In this document: one piece after another, positions 45,574 through 57,014 of the stretch
Position numbering within the stretch: the stretch's first letter is position 1
Layout: each line of letters opens with the position of its first letter
Notes under the pieces: model-generated
The model's input: only the letters and a program-made list of their open reading frames with translations
Database searches by the model: none
Told to the model about the DNA's origin: nothing
Assembly (NCBI GenBank): GCA_037043455.1
Contig: JAWPHD010011413.1
Span: forward strand, 20,205 to 84,204
Length of the DNA: 64,000 nucleotides
Source of the DNA: Cyrtodaria siliqua
Lineage: Eukaryota; Mollusca; Bivalvia; Adapedonta; Hiatellidae
Direction of reading: 5' to 3'
Translations under genes and position numbers: made by a program

Positions 45574-46084
45574 AATGAGTTGTGGATAAAATCAAATCAT
45601 GTTGTGTTTTTATACCATACCGATGTTAGCGCTTTTAAGATAAATAAAAATAAATTTGCTTATATCGTGATTATTCCAATTCTCGTGCAAAATGTGTTTT
45701 CAGTGTTTCAGGTAGTGTAACTCTTGTGTAATTCTAAATTGTTAAATTGTAACAATAGCCACAAAGAAATAGGTATACTTTCCTAAAATACAAGGCTTGT
45801 TTGAACGAAAACCGCGTAGATAAAAAATATATGAATGTCAAAAATGTTGCGTTTTCAAACGTACTAAGTGTACTCAATGATCCTCATGTTTTTTCCTCAT
45901 GGTAGGTAAGTTACGATTAATAAAATGGACACTTATATAAAGACAATGGGGATAAGTATTAAACTTCGACATATGCTCTTTAAATAAATTAAGAAACAAT
46001 GCAAGAACATTTATATAATAACCTGTATCATGTCAAAGGCAAATGAAAGAACTTTGGCTATTACCTCCCTTTATGATAAACTAA

Positions 46085-47040
46085 TATACTGGAAAGGCCA
46101 TTTCTGACATAAACAAAGATGGCCGCAGCAATGTTTAACGTCGCATCAAAGCAATTTTCGACAATGACCAACAAAATGTCATGCCGATCAGTTTAGAAAA
46201 AGTGCCATATTAATATCACTTACATTTTTCAGGAAATAGTCACAAATTAGTTTTTTTTTAATCTATTTTTAGTCGTGGCGGCCATCTTGAATTTCCGGCC
46301 GGCCTGAAATTTTGCTAGGAACAACTAGACATCAAGAGCAACATTCCTGTGAAGTTTCATGAAATATGTCCAGCAGTTTCAGAGAAGTAGTCGCTGCAAT
46401 TTTCATTATACAACTCTATGTAAACAAAGATGGCCACTGGCAGCCATGTTTAATGTCGAATCAAAATTATTTTCGACAAGGATCAACATCATGTCATGCT
46501 GATCATTATAGAAAAAGTCCCATATCAACATCACTCATAGTTCTCCAGAAGTAGTCGCTACAAACTTGATTTTTAAAAATCTATTTTTAGCCGTGGCGGC
46601 CATTTTGAATATTTGACCTACCTGAAACTTTGCTAGGATCAATAAAACATCAAGAGCAACATTTCTGTGAAGCTTTATGAAAATCCGTCAAGTAGTTTCA
46701 GAGAAGTAGTCGTTAGAAGTATTTACTATATAACTCCATGGAAAAAAAGATGGCCGCTTGCAGCCATGTTTAATGTCGAATCATAATGGTTTTCGACAAG
46801 AACCAACATCATGTCATACTGATCGTTTTAGAAAAAATCCCACATCAATATCACTTATAGTTTTCAAGAATTAGTCGCTACAAACTTGTTTTAATAAAAT
46901 ATGTTTTTAGCCTTGGCGTTCATCTTGGATTTTACATCTACGTGACTTTTTGCTAGGATCAACTATACTTAATGGGCAACATTTCTGTAAAGTTTCATGA
47001 AGACCCATCCAGTAGTTTCAGAGGGGTAGTCCCTACAAAC
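46085..47040 (+). repeat. ~315-bp tandem core, three copies
   Basis: ACAAAGATGGCCGC/ACTGG recurs at about 46,110, 46,425 and 46,745, each with CAGCCATGTTTAATGTCGAA, ATCAACATCATGTCATGCTG, TTTTTAGCCGTGGCGGCCAT and GCTAGGATCAA. GTGGCGGCCATTTTGAAT resembles GGTGGCCATTTTGATTAT in the 38-39 kb core, so these two long cores may be related. Confidence 0.85.
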
Positions 47041-47123
47041 TAAAGTTTACGGACAGACGAACGACGGACACTGCACCACGGCATAAGCTCTGCTGATCTA
47101 AAAAACTCCCACTAGAAGTTATG

Positions 47124-47580
47124 AACTGAGTTATAAGGCGCACCAACACAAGAAAGGTTATATGGCGCCTAACATGAACATGCAGGCTCATCCTCCATGT
47201 ACATTAAGATAAAATATAGACAATGGGCCTAGGACCTTCCACCTGCAGAACTGCAGACTTTTACAAAGAATAATAAAACAAGATTCATATTTGCTTAATA
47301 TTATTTTGGCATATAACATCAAGGACGCTGTTAATTACAGATTATTAATGTTATTTTATGCTTTTAATATTTTACCGTATTTCCTTAATAGTGGTAAATA
47401 AAATTGTAAAATTAAATTGAATTGAATTGGGGTTTTACGGCGCACCAACACAAGAAAGGTTATATGGCGCCAAACAGGGATGAACATGCAAGGCTCATCC
47501 TCCATTTACATCTAGATGAAATATGGAGAATGGGCCTAGAACCTTCTAACCTGCAGAACTGCATAGTTGCTGCAAATTCT
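47124..47580. repeat. pair of ~140-bp SINE-end-like repeats
   Basis: GGCGCACCAACACAAGAAAG, TTATATGGCGCC, CATGCA.GGCTCATCCTCCAT and GAATGGGCCTAGAACCTTC occur at 47,138-47,263 and again at 47,439-47,560. The opening GGGTTTTACGGCGCACCAAC is like the tail end of the SINE body at 49,361 (GCTGTTTTACGGCTCATCAA), suggesting a related 3' end module. Confidence 0.7.
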
Positions 47581-47689
47581 ATTGTAGACACTCCATTTAC
47601 GATGGAGCCACGTTTCCACATTTGCATATGCGGTGTCATGAAGAAGACCTTGAATGAACATGATAAAAAATCAAAGTGCTGAAAGCACT

Positions 47690-48718
47690 GACGGACTAGG
47701 GGCTTTTGATATTGAACAGTTCTGCTGAGTGTACATGGTGCAACAGTAAGTGCAATTATGACCATAAGTTTTGTGTTCTGTGTCGAATTTGGTTCTGTGT
47801 TGACGAAACTGGCGGAAAGCGTCTTCTTGAGTTCGAAGGGATCAGATTGTAATAATTAAATTCCGATGCTTGCACCGGATATAAATATGGGCCGTATGAG
47901 TTATCCTTTTCGGAAAAATACAATTTTATTATTGTTTACATATTTTTTTAATTGTGGTATGTATTCCATCATTTATTAATTCGGAGCAACATTATTCATA
48001 TCTGTACAAAGTCGGATACGAAAAAAAATCTTCTCCATTCGATTAATAGTGATCGCGGTCCTGAAATGAAAGCGTGATCAGTTCAATATATTGCGTCTGA
48101 AATGCCGCGTCTACAGCGTAGTAATACAATGTGTAAATTCTGCAATTATAACATTTTGACGAAGACTTTCTTTAAGACTGTCTCCATTTTGTGACGGATA
48201 TTCCATTTTCCCGCTGATATCGCAAATGTTTACCTCTATTCTTTTTTGCTGTAAGATAACTACTTTTGCTGGAAGCATTGGTCCTTTCGACATTAATATG
48301 CAAATGAGCTACTTTATCCCAGGTTTGCAAAGCTGGATGTACGGGGTCCAAATAATAATATTTTGAATAATATTTCGAGATAAAATAACTTATCTTGTTT
48401 CTTTCCTTAGTAGAAAAAAGAATAGGCCTAAACATCACATTCTTCAATTTTCGTTACATTTCCCACAGCTTATTTACGATTTAGATGGTATTTGTCTAAT
48501 CCGTGGAACTATTTCTTCTCTACACAAGGCCAGGGCCCCTATGAATATGTATAGAGTGAGTGGGATGAGTCTTTTATGCGAATGAATACCCAATCAAAAT
48601 GGACGCTCTGTCCGTTAGCGTAGTGATACATTTCGTCAGTGACGATAAGTTGCGGCTTCTAGCGTGCTCGAATTCTGTCGCCTCCTATAAACTAGGGTTT
48701 GAAAATTCCCTAGTCCAC
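47690..48718. other. unannotated stretch before the tandem array
   Basis: No gene recognised. A small hairpin, ACTAGGG / CCCTAGT, lies at 48,691-48,714, directly before the array starts. Confidence 0.5.
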
Positions 48719-48937
48719 AAAACTGAATCAGTGTTTTTTATGCCAAAACAACACAAACATGATTAATAAGGTTAATCGCGTTTTACATGGATGATGGAAA
48801 GCCTAATCTTACACAACGGCAAAAAAAAAAATGTCACGCGAAATCAACGATGACGTCAATAATGTCAACAGTTGCATGACGTCACTGTTGAAAAACAACA
48901 CTCACAACGTTAGTAATTGGCGATACCAACGCACAAA

Positions 48938-49159
48938 ATGTCTATCATATGCAAAAAAAAAAATCAACCATGGCTATTCAGTTTATATATTCCAATCCAC
49001 GTTATAACTGTTCAAAAAATTATACCTCGTTTAGAAATTCCTGATCTTTTTCGGATACCCATGAAAGATTCTTATATTGTGACAGATAATCTACTTATGA
49101 GAATAACAGAAAATCGCTGGCACTTGACCCGCAAATATTATAAAAAAATATATAAATAA
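48938..49159 (+). CDS. possible 73-codon ORF, open only in unit 1
   Basis: ATG at 48,938, with the stop at 49,157-49,159 followed by AATAAAAAC, an AATAAA-like signal. The product would be basic (MSIICKKKNQPWLFSLYIPI ... HLTRKYYKKIYK) with no recognised domain. In units 2-4 the CCATGG at codons 12-13 is ACATAG, giving an early stop. The frame is therefore either decayed in the other copies or open by chance here. I do not assign a function. Confidence 0.2.
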   Translation: MSIICKKKNQPWLFSLYIPIHVITVQKIIPRLEIPDLFRIPMKDSYIVTDNLLMRITENRWHLTRKYYKKIYK

Positions 49160-49360
49160 AAACACCTCGTTACGAAGTATATATCTTTGTCAAATTAGCG
49201 AATTAATTCAAATCCTTTACACCGTTCGTTACGTCTGATTTCCATTTAGCACCGTATATATTCGCAGTTCGTACAAAAACAGCACTCTGGACGATTTTCG
49301 GGTTCTGATTACCTATGTTTTGACCGTTAAAATATCATCCAGTCGGATCACTAATAAAAT

Positions 49361-49580
49361 GCTGTTTTACGGCTCATCAACATAGTATATGTTATTTAGA
49401 GCCGCACCAGAGAGAGTGGAATGATACACGTTAATCCGGAAAACTCTCCTACTAATGAATAGATTAGTTTACTTGCTCGGAAGATAAACTCCGATACACG
49501 GGACCACCGGTTTACCGTCCCCATCCGACGGAGGTGGCCATGGAAAAGCGTCTAGCCCAAGAACACACCGACGAAATAAA
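49361..49580 (-). mobile_element. truncated SINE body in unit 1
   Basis: Same family as the SINE at 6.9-7.2 kb: TTATTTAGAGCCGCACCAGA, GGATACACG, CTCGGAAGATA, GATACACGGGACC and CATCCGACGG in the same order, but without the tRNA head. Being present at the same place in all units, it was inserted before the array was amplified. Confidence 0.85.
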
Positions 49581-49850
49581 ATATCAAAAAGCGAACCTTA
49601 CCATGGCATATAAGGTAGCTAATTAATGCCTTATGTAGAACTGTTTGATCACTCATTACATTTGTATTTTATTTAGTAATATTCGAATTGACAATATTGA
49701 ACTTATCCAGCTGCATGGATTCTGACAAACAGAAAAAATAAGCATTGCACGTGTAAATAAGACAATGACACATAACTTCCTAATATATCTAACTATTACA
49801 TGTGTAAAGAAAACAATTTATACAAAAAAAAAAAAAATCATGATTTATTT

Positions 49851-49924
49851 GGCTCGTTGAGGTTTCGAACCCATGATATTCTAGGTTACAAGTTCTTGCC
49901 GTAACCACTAGGCCACAGGAACAC
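49851..49924 (-). other. tRNA-like segment in unit 1
   Basis: The minus strand reads box A GTGGCCTAGTGGTTACGGC (D-stem GCC/GGC), an anticodon-loop-like CTTGTAA, then box B GGGTTCGAAACC. The acceptor and anticodon stems do not pair well, so it is more likely a tRNA pseudogene or SINE head than a working gene. Pol III box A/B spacing is kept in all four units. Confidence 0.5.
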
Positions 49925-50943
49925 CTTCTAATTATTGCCATGTTCACACCTTTATGCAGGTATAATACAAAGGGACGATACTCTAATTATGTAAGGGAAG
50001 CAACTCAAAAACGTTTCACGTACGTTTGCTGATATTTAAATAGTGCATACCGCCAAAAGGTTGGGCACCGAAGCAATAAATCCACATATTAGAGTAAAAC
50101 CAAACCAAGTATCCTTTCGATATACGAATATGTCAGACACGGGTTCGATTCTTGCGGTCACCAATGGGATTATTCGATGTATCTTTGCACAAAAATCGTC
50201 CCTTATAGCCTCTTCGTCGTAGCCCGGACGCTCGTTATTGGAAGGCAATCCTTCGAGCTGCTCGAAATAACATGTTATGTGTTGAGGAGAGGTTAACCAA
50301 CAATCAATGTAGTTGATCGGAATAACCCAATTTAGATTCCTGCGTGCCAGGCTTCGAGTTATATAATGCAATTGTGGCACTAACTTTGTAATTACAAAGT
50401 TGTCTTAGTGTGTGAGCCACATTGTTGTCATCTTATATTCGTTGCAAATATTACTTTATATTATCACACTGGACGATAAATGGCACCGTCTGTGATGTTA
50501 ACGCTGATGCGATGCCTTAGCAACGCACTGGTTAGAGGAGAAAGGCAGATTTTGATTCCATAATACAGGAACATATTGATTTTTATCTTTTGTTTTATGT
50601 ATCATTGTAATATTCCGCTGATACCAATGGTCTGATGGAATTGTTGTATAACCTAATAACATAAAACATTTGACAGATTGAGGCGTAATTACACCATTGC
50701 GTTTGTGCTTCCGTGGTGTATAGTCAAATAGTGCCTAATAAAAAAACGTTTCCCTGACTTACTAGTGATAGAAAATGAGCACTTTTGATTGCTATTTGTC
50801 CTTATTACCTATACCTCATCCGAATCATGTATTGGGCACATTTCTTAGTGTTTGTTTGAGATATTTAATTACAATTGACATAGACAGTAAAGCGAAAGTA
50901 CAGAAATGGGGTAAATTTATCTGTGTCGTGTCAAAATAGAACG

Positions 50944-51115
50944 TGACGTCATTCAACAGATGGCTATTTCTTACATGATACATGACCCTCTGTTTTTATT
51001 GCATTTTTATATTGGTTGACGCTCGATCGTTTTTGATTGATATGTGTTTTTGAAATTTTCTACGGAGAAAAATACGCATTTTTTTATCTCTTGGTATGCA
51101 TTCGTCCTATATAAA
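50944..51115 (+). promoter_or_regulatory. CRE plus TATA-box block, unit 1
   Basis: The full palindromic CRE TGACGTCA at 50,944-50,951 is followed 164 bp later by TATATAAA (51,108-51,115). ATF/CREB-type factors bind TGACGTCA; transcription would be expected to start near 51,138. The block is kept in all four complete units. Confidence 0.5.
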
Positions 51116-51412
51116 ACGAAGGAGGAAACTCAATGGTGCAATGACACATTGAGACCTCTGCCGTAAAACGCACTTGTGTTACAGTTAATTGTTTCCTTAT
51201 TCTGCAGTGAATTTTGATAAAATACGCAACTGCATTCATGAAACACTTACTTTCAACGGTATCCTTTCAACTTTAAGTTGTGCGGCCTGTGATCAGTTCT
51301 CCATCCGGCTACAATGTTCGTTACACCGCACAGGCAGGTATTGGACTGCATGGCTTCTGTTTGACTGGAATGACCCCAAAAACTGTTTGTATTTCTCAGA
51401 GATATACACAAG

Positions 51413-52110
51413 GTATGTTCTCTTCCATGGAGGTATGCAACTGTTCTGTCTGTGTTTCTGTCGTTTAAATGCAAGATGTTTGAATTGGATGCATTGCATG
51501 TGCTGGCTTAAAACAACGTCTAACCTGTCCGCACTTTAACTACATTCATATTAAATACATTACAAATATATCTCTATGTATACTCGTACATATATACACT
51601 AATCTAATCATAACACGTGTGCTTTGTTTGATGTATCCACATATCTCACAGCGCGGTTTCCGAAATTCTCCTTATTGATAATCTATTTCTGCTAAATTTA
51701 ACTTTCCCGTTCGTTTTGGAATGTATAACATATATTTGTTCATTATCAGATTGTCTGACCTAGACTTAAAACAATCAGGAATATGCAAAAACTGTCTTAA
51801 ATCACGGTCATGTTCAATTCCTGTCACGTGGATCAAAAATAAGAAACATATTTGCAAAGTCAAAGACTTAAACAAGAACATAATTACAAAGTTATATTAT
51901 TTAAGCGAAATAATGCTATTGGTGTCAGAACGGTGAGAAAGTACATCCGGGTCGTAGGATACAAAAATAGTTCCATTGAAAAAAATCCAAAGTTTGTGTA
52001 ATTTGCATGTGTTTATCTCATTGATTGTCATTTCTCAGTTAAAATTTAACCTGATGTTAAAGTGTAATGTCTGTTGTAATGAATTGTAAGTATTTTACTG
52101 TGTTGTCCAG
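51413..52110 (+). other. possible intron downstream of the promoter-like block, unit 1
   Basis: A strong donor CACAAG|GTATGT lies at 51,413 and a good acceptor TGTGTTGTCCAG| ends at 52,110. The upstream exon-like sequence reads, in one frame, SPSGYNVRYTAQAGIGLHGF ... ISQRYTQ, and after splicing would add GLCCRRA and stop. A different frame gives a 116-codon ORF through the donor in units 1 and 4. Neither frame is conserved in all units, so a non-coding transcript is equally possible. Confidence 0.3.
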
Positions 52111-52859
52111 GACTATGTTGTCGGAGAGCATGAAAACAGAGGATAGATAGACATGCACCTTTGACACGGATTTATTTCAAAATAAGCAAAGCGTGAATGA
52201 ATGACATGAATTGTTGAAAAACTGAGTCAGTGTTTTTTTATGCCAAAAACAACACAAACATGAGTTATAAGGTTATCCGAGTTTTACATGGATGATGGAA
52301 AGCCTATTACACAACGGGGAGAGTAAATGACACGCGAAATCAACAATGACGTCAATAATGTCAACAGTTGCATGACGTCACTGTGGAAAAACAACACTCA
52401 CAACGTTAGTAATTTTCGATGCCAAAGCACAAAATGTCAGTCATATGCAAGAAAAAGAATCAAACATAGCTATTCAGTTCATATATTCCAATCTACGTTA
52501 TAACTGTTCAAAAAATTATACCTCGTTTTGAAATTCCTGATCTTTTCCGGATACCCATGAAAGATTCTTATATTGTGACAGGTATTTTAGTTATGAGAAT
52601 AACAGAAAATAGCTGGCACTTGACCCGCAAAAATTATAAAAAAAAATATATAACTAAAAATTACCACGTTACGAAGTATATATCTTTGTCAAATTAGCGA
52701 ATTAATTCAAATCCTTTACACCGTTCGTTACGTCTGATTTCCATTTAGCACCGTATATATTCGCAGTTCGTACAAAAACAGCACTCTGGAAGATTTTTGG
52801 CTTCTGATTACCTATGTTTTGACCTTTAAATTATCATCCAGTCGGATCACTAATAAAAT

Positions 52860-53080
52860 GCTGTTTTACAGCTAATCAACATAGTATATGTTATTTAGAG
52901 CCGCACCAGAGAGAGTGGAAGGATACACGTTAATCCGGAAAACTCTCCTACTAATGAATAGATTAGTTTACTTGCTCGGAAGATAAACTCCGATACACGG
53001 GACCACCCGGTTTACCGTGCCCATCCGACGGAGGAGGCCATGGAAAAGCGTCTAGCCCAAGAACACACCGACGAAATAAA
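52860..53080 (-). mobile_element. truncated SINE body in unit 2
   Basis: Counterpart of 49,361-49,580 with minor substitutions. Confidence 0.85.
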
Positions 53081-53382
53081 ATATCAAAAAGCGAACCTTA
53101 ACATGGCATATTAGGTAGCTAATTTATGCCTTATGTAGAACTGTTTGATCACTCATTACATTTATATTAGTAATATTCGAATTAACAATATTGAACTTAT
53201 CCAGCTGCAGGGATTTTGACAAACAGAAAAAATAAGCATTGCACGTGTAAATAAGACAATGACACATAACTTCCTAATATATCTAACTATTACATGTGTA
53301 AAGAAAACAATTTATACAAAAAAAAAATCTTCATGATTTATTTGCTTCGATGAGGATTCGTTTTTGTCTTTATGATTTATTT

Positions 53383-53456
53383 GGCTCGTTGAGGTTTCGA
53401 ACCCATGATATTCTAGGTTACAAGTTCTTGCCGTAACCACTAGGCCACAGAAACGC
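53383..53456 (-). other. tRNA-like segment in unit 2
   Basis: Counterpart of 49,851-49,924, preceded here by a ~45-bp partial duplication (TTCATGATTTATTTGCTTCG...) absent from unit 1. Confidence 0.5.
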
Positions 53457-54504
53457 CTTCTAATTATTGCCATGTTCACACCTTTATGCAGGTATAATAC
53501 AAAGGGACGATACTCTAATTATGTAAGGGAAGCAACTCAAAAACGTTTCACGTACGTTTGCTGATATTTAAATAGTGCATACCGCCAAAAGGTTCGGCAC
53601 CGAAGCAATAAATCCACATATTAGAGTAAAGCCAAACCAAGTATCCTTTCGATATACGAATATGTCAGACTTGCCTTTGACGCAGAACCCGGAGACCACG
53701 GGTTCGATTCTTGCGGTCACCAATGGGATTATTCGCTGTATCTTTGCACAAAAATCGTCCCTTATAGCCTCTTCGTCGTAGCCCGGACGCTCGTTATTGG
53801 AAGGCAATCCTTCGAGCTGCTCGAAATAACATGTTATGTGTTGAGGAGAGGTTAACCAACAATCAATTCAGTTGATCGGAATAACCCAATTTAGATTCCT
53901 GCGTGCCAGGCTTCGAGTTATATAATGCAATTGTGGCACTTACTTTGTAATTACAAAGTTGTCTTAGTGTGTGAGCCACATTGTTGTCATCTTATATTCG
54001 TTGCAAATATTACTTTATATTATCACACTGGACGATAAATGGCACCGTCTGTGATGTTAACGCTGATGCGATGCCTTAGCAACGCACGGGTTAGAGGAAA
54101 AAGGCAGATTTTGGTTCCATAATACAGGAACATATTGATTTTTATCTTTTGTTTTATGTCTCATTGTAATATATTCCGCTGATACCAATGGTCTGATGGA
54201 ATTGTTGTATAACCTAATTACATAAAACATTTGACAGATTGAGGCGTAATTACACCATTGCGTTTGTGCTTCCGTGGTGTATAGTCAAATAGTGCCTAAT
54301 AAAAAAACGTTTCCCTGCCTTACTAGTGATAGAAAATGTGCACTTTTGATTGCTATTTGTCCTTATTACCTATACCTCATCCGAATCATGTATTGGGCAC
54401 ATTTCTTAGTGTTTGTTTGAGATATTTAATTATAATTGACATAGACAGTAAAGCGAAAGTATAGAAATGGGGTAAATTTATCTGTGTCGTGTCTAAATAG
54501 AACG

Positions 54505-54675
54505 TGACGTCATTCAACAGATGGCTATTTCTTACATGATACATGACCCTCTGTTTTTATTGCATTTTTATATTGGCGGACGCTCGATCGTTTTTGATTG
54601 ATATGTGTTTTTGAAATTTTCTACGTAGAAAATACGCATTTTTTTATCTCTTGGTATACATTCGTCCTATATAAA
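54505..54675 (+). promoter_or_regulatory. CRE plus TATA-box block, unit 2
   Basis: TGACGTCA at 54,505-54,512 and TATATAAA at 54,668-54,675, 163 bp apart as in the other units. Confidence 0.5.
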
Positions 54676-56418
54676 ACGAGGGAGGAAATTCAATGGTGCA
54701 ATGACACATTGAGACCTCTGCCGTAAAACGCACTTGTGTTACAGTTAATTGTTTCCTTATTCTGCAGTGAATTTTGATAAAATACGCAACTGCATTCATG
54801 AAACACTTACTTTCAACGGAATCCTTTCAACTTTAAGTTGTGCGGCCTGTGATCAGTTCTCCATCCGGCTACAATGTTCGTTACACCGCACAGGCAGGTG
54901 TTGGACTGCATGGCTTCTGTTTGACTGGAATGACCCCAAAAACTGTTTGTATTTCTCAGAGATATACACAAGGTAGTTTCTCTTCCATGGAGGTATGCAA
55001 CTGTTCTGTTTGTGTTTCTGTCTTTTAAATGCAAGATGTTTAAATTGGATGCATTGCATGTGCTGGCTAAAAACAACGTCTAACCTGTCCGCACTTTAAC
55101 TACATTCATATAAAATACATTATAAATATATCTCTATGTATACTCGTACATATATACACTAATCTAATCATAGCACGTGTGCTTTGTTTGATGTATCCAC
55201 ATATCTCACAGCGCGGTTTCCGAAATTTTCCTTATTGATAATCTATTTCTGCTAAATTTAACTTTCCCGTTCGTTTTGGAATGTATAACATATATTTGTT
55301 CATTATCAGATAGTCTGACCTAGACTTAAAACAATCAGGAATATGCAAAAACTGTCTTAAATCACGGTCATGTTCAATTCCTGTCACGTGGATCAAAAAT
55401 AAGAAACATATTTGCAAAGTCAAAGACTTAAACAAGAACATAATTACAAAGTTATATTATTTAAGCGAAATAATGCTATTGGTGTCAGAACGGTAAGAAA
55501 GTACATCCGGGTCGTAGGATACAAAAATAGTTCCATTGAAAAAAATCCAAAGTTTGTGTAATTTGCATGTGTTTTTCTCATTGATTGTCATTTCTCAGTT
55601 AAAATTTAACCTGATGTTAAAGTGTTATGTCTGTTGTAATGAATTGTAAGTATTTTACTGTGTTGTCCAGGACTATGTTGTCGGAGAGCATGAAAACAGA
55701 GGATAGATAGACATGCACCTTTGACACGGGTTTATTTCAAAATAAGCAAAGCGTGAATGAATGACATGAATTGTTGAAAAACTGAGTCAGTGTTTTTTTA
55801 TGACAAAAACAATACAAACATGAGTTATAAGGTTATCCGAGTTTTACATGGATGATGGAAAGCCTATTACACAACGGGGAAAGTAAATGACACGCGAAAT
55901 CAACAATGACGTCAATAATGTCAACAGTTGCATGACGTCACTGTGGAAAAACAACACTCACAACGTTAGTAATTGGCGATGCCAAAGCACAAAATGTCAG
56001 TCATATGCAAGAAAAAGAATCAAACATAGCTATTCAGTTCATATATTCCAATATACGTTATAACTGTTCAAAACATTATACCTCGTTTTGAAATTCCTGA
56101 TCTTTTCCGGATACCCATGAAAGATTCTTATATTGTGACAGGTATTTTAGTTATGAGAATAACAGAAAATCGCTGGCACTTGACCCGCAAATATTATAAA
56201 AAAAATATATAACTAAAAATTACCACGTTACGAAGTATATATCTTTGTCAAATTAGCGAATTAATTCAAATCCTTTACACCGTTCGTTACGTCTGATTTC
56301 CATTGAGCACCGTATATATTCGCAGTTCGTACAACAACAGCACTCTGGACGATTTTTGGGTTCTGATTACGTATGTTTTGACCTTTAAACTATCATCCAG
56401 TCGGATCACTAATAAAAT

Positions 56419-56635
56419 GCTGTTTTACAGCTAATCAACATAGTATATGTTATTAAGAGCCGCACCAGAGAGAGTGGAAGGATACACGTTAATCCGGAAA
56501 ACTCTCCTACTAATGAATAGATTAGTTTACTTGCTCGGAAGATAAACTCCGATACACGGGACCACCGGTTTACCGTGCCCATCCGACGGAGGAGGCCATG
56601 GAAAAGCGTCTAGCCCAAGAACATACCGACGAAAT
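56419..56635 (-). mobile_element. truncated SINE body in unit 3
   Basis: Counterpart of 49,361-49,580 with minor substitutions. Confidence 0.85.
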
Positions 56636-56940
56636 AAAATATCAAAAAGCGAACATTACCATGGCATATTAGGTAGCTAATTGATGCCTTATGTAGAACT
56701 GTTTGATCACTCATTACATTTATATTAGTAATATTCGAATTGACAATATTGAACTTATCCAGCTGCATGGATTTTGACAAACAGAAAAAATAAGCATTGC
56801 ACGTGTAAATAAGACAATGACACATAACTTCCTAATATATCTAACTATTACATGTGTAAAGAAAACAATTTATACAAAAGAAAAATCTTCATGATTTATT
56901 TGCTTCGATGAGGATTCGTTTTTGTCTTTATGATTTATTT

Positions 56941-57014
56941 GGCTCGTTGAGGTTTCGAACCCATGATATTCTAGGTTACAAGTTCTTGCCGTAACCACTA
57001 GGCCACAGGAACGC
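56941..57014 (-). other. tRNA-like segment in unit 3
   Basis: Counterpart of 49,851-49,924. Confidence 0.5.

Larger units (their letters stand above)
44653..45870 (-). mobile_element. internally deleted Tc1/mariner element
   Basis: The left end TACTCAGTACATTTGAAAAA and the right end, read on the minus strand, CACTTAGTACGTTTGAAAAC are matching terminal inverted repeats (about 22 of 27 positions). Each is flanked by TA (44,651-44,652 and 45,871-45,872). The interior has an N-terminal and a C-terminal piece of the same type of transposase on the minus strand, with the catalytic middle missing. At 1.2 kb it is shorter than the usual ~1.3-1.7 kb. Confidence 0.85.
44401..47100 (+). mobile_element. 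hairpin-ended-type element with ~315-bp core and a Tc1 insertion
   Basis: Starts AACAAGAGGTCAATGACCTT and GAAGCTCTACTGTAGG. It ends ACGGACAGACGAACGACGGA ... GCATAAGCTCTGCTGATCTA followed by AAAAAAC, which keeps the end phrase but not the second hairpin arm. The core (46,085-47,040) is about three repeats of ~315 bp. A Tc1-type element lies at 44,653-45,870. Same end grammar as the copies at 34-41 kb but a third kind of core. Confidence 0.6.
48719..52217 (+). repeat. array unit 1 (diverged edge unit, 3,499 bp)
   Basis: Left edge unit. Order within the unit: paired TGACGTCA sites (48,851 and 48,877), a small ORF (48,938-49,159), a truncated SINE (49,361-49,580), a tRNA-like segment (49,851-49,924), a 20-bp palindrome AACTTTGTAATTACAAAGTT (50,382-50,401), the CRE plus TATA promoter-like block (50,944-51,115), the exon-like block (51,140-51,412) and the acceptor-like site (52,110). 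Edge units often escape homogenisation, consistent with its greater divergence. Confidence 0.95.
52218..55777 (+). repeat. array unit 2 (3,560 bp)
   Basis: Typical unit. Paired TGACGTCA sites at 52,347 and 52,373. The donor-like site is changed to AAG|GTAGTT (54,972 region), which truncates the 116-codon frame to 75 codons. Confidence 0.97.

Noticed and set aside
50036..50380. Minus-strand ORF of 80-114 codons in array units 1-4
   Set aside because: A 27-bp in-frame difference and mostly amino-acid-changing substitutions between units, partial overlap with a tRNA-like phrase and no known domain; no sign of selection on the protein.
51189..51539. 116-codon Cys/Trp-containing frame in the array
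   Set aside because: It begins at a TTG, is intact in units 1 and 4, is truncated in unit 2 and is frameshifted in unit 3; kept only as part of the transcript hypothesis.
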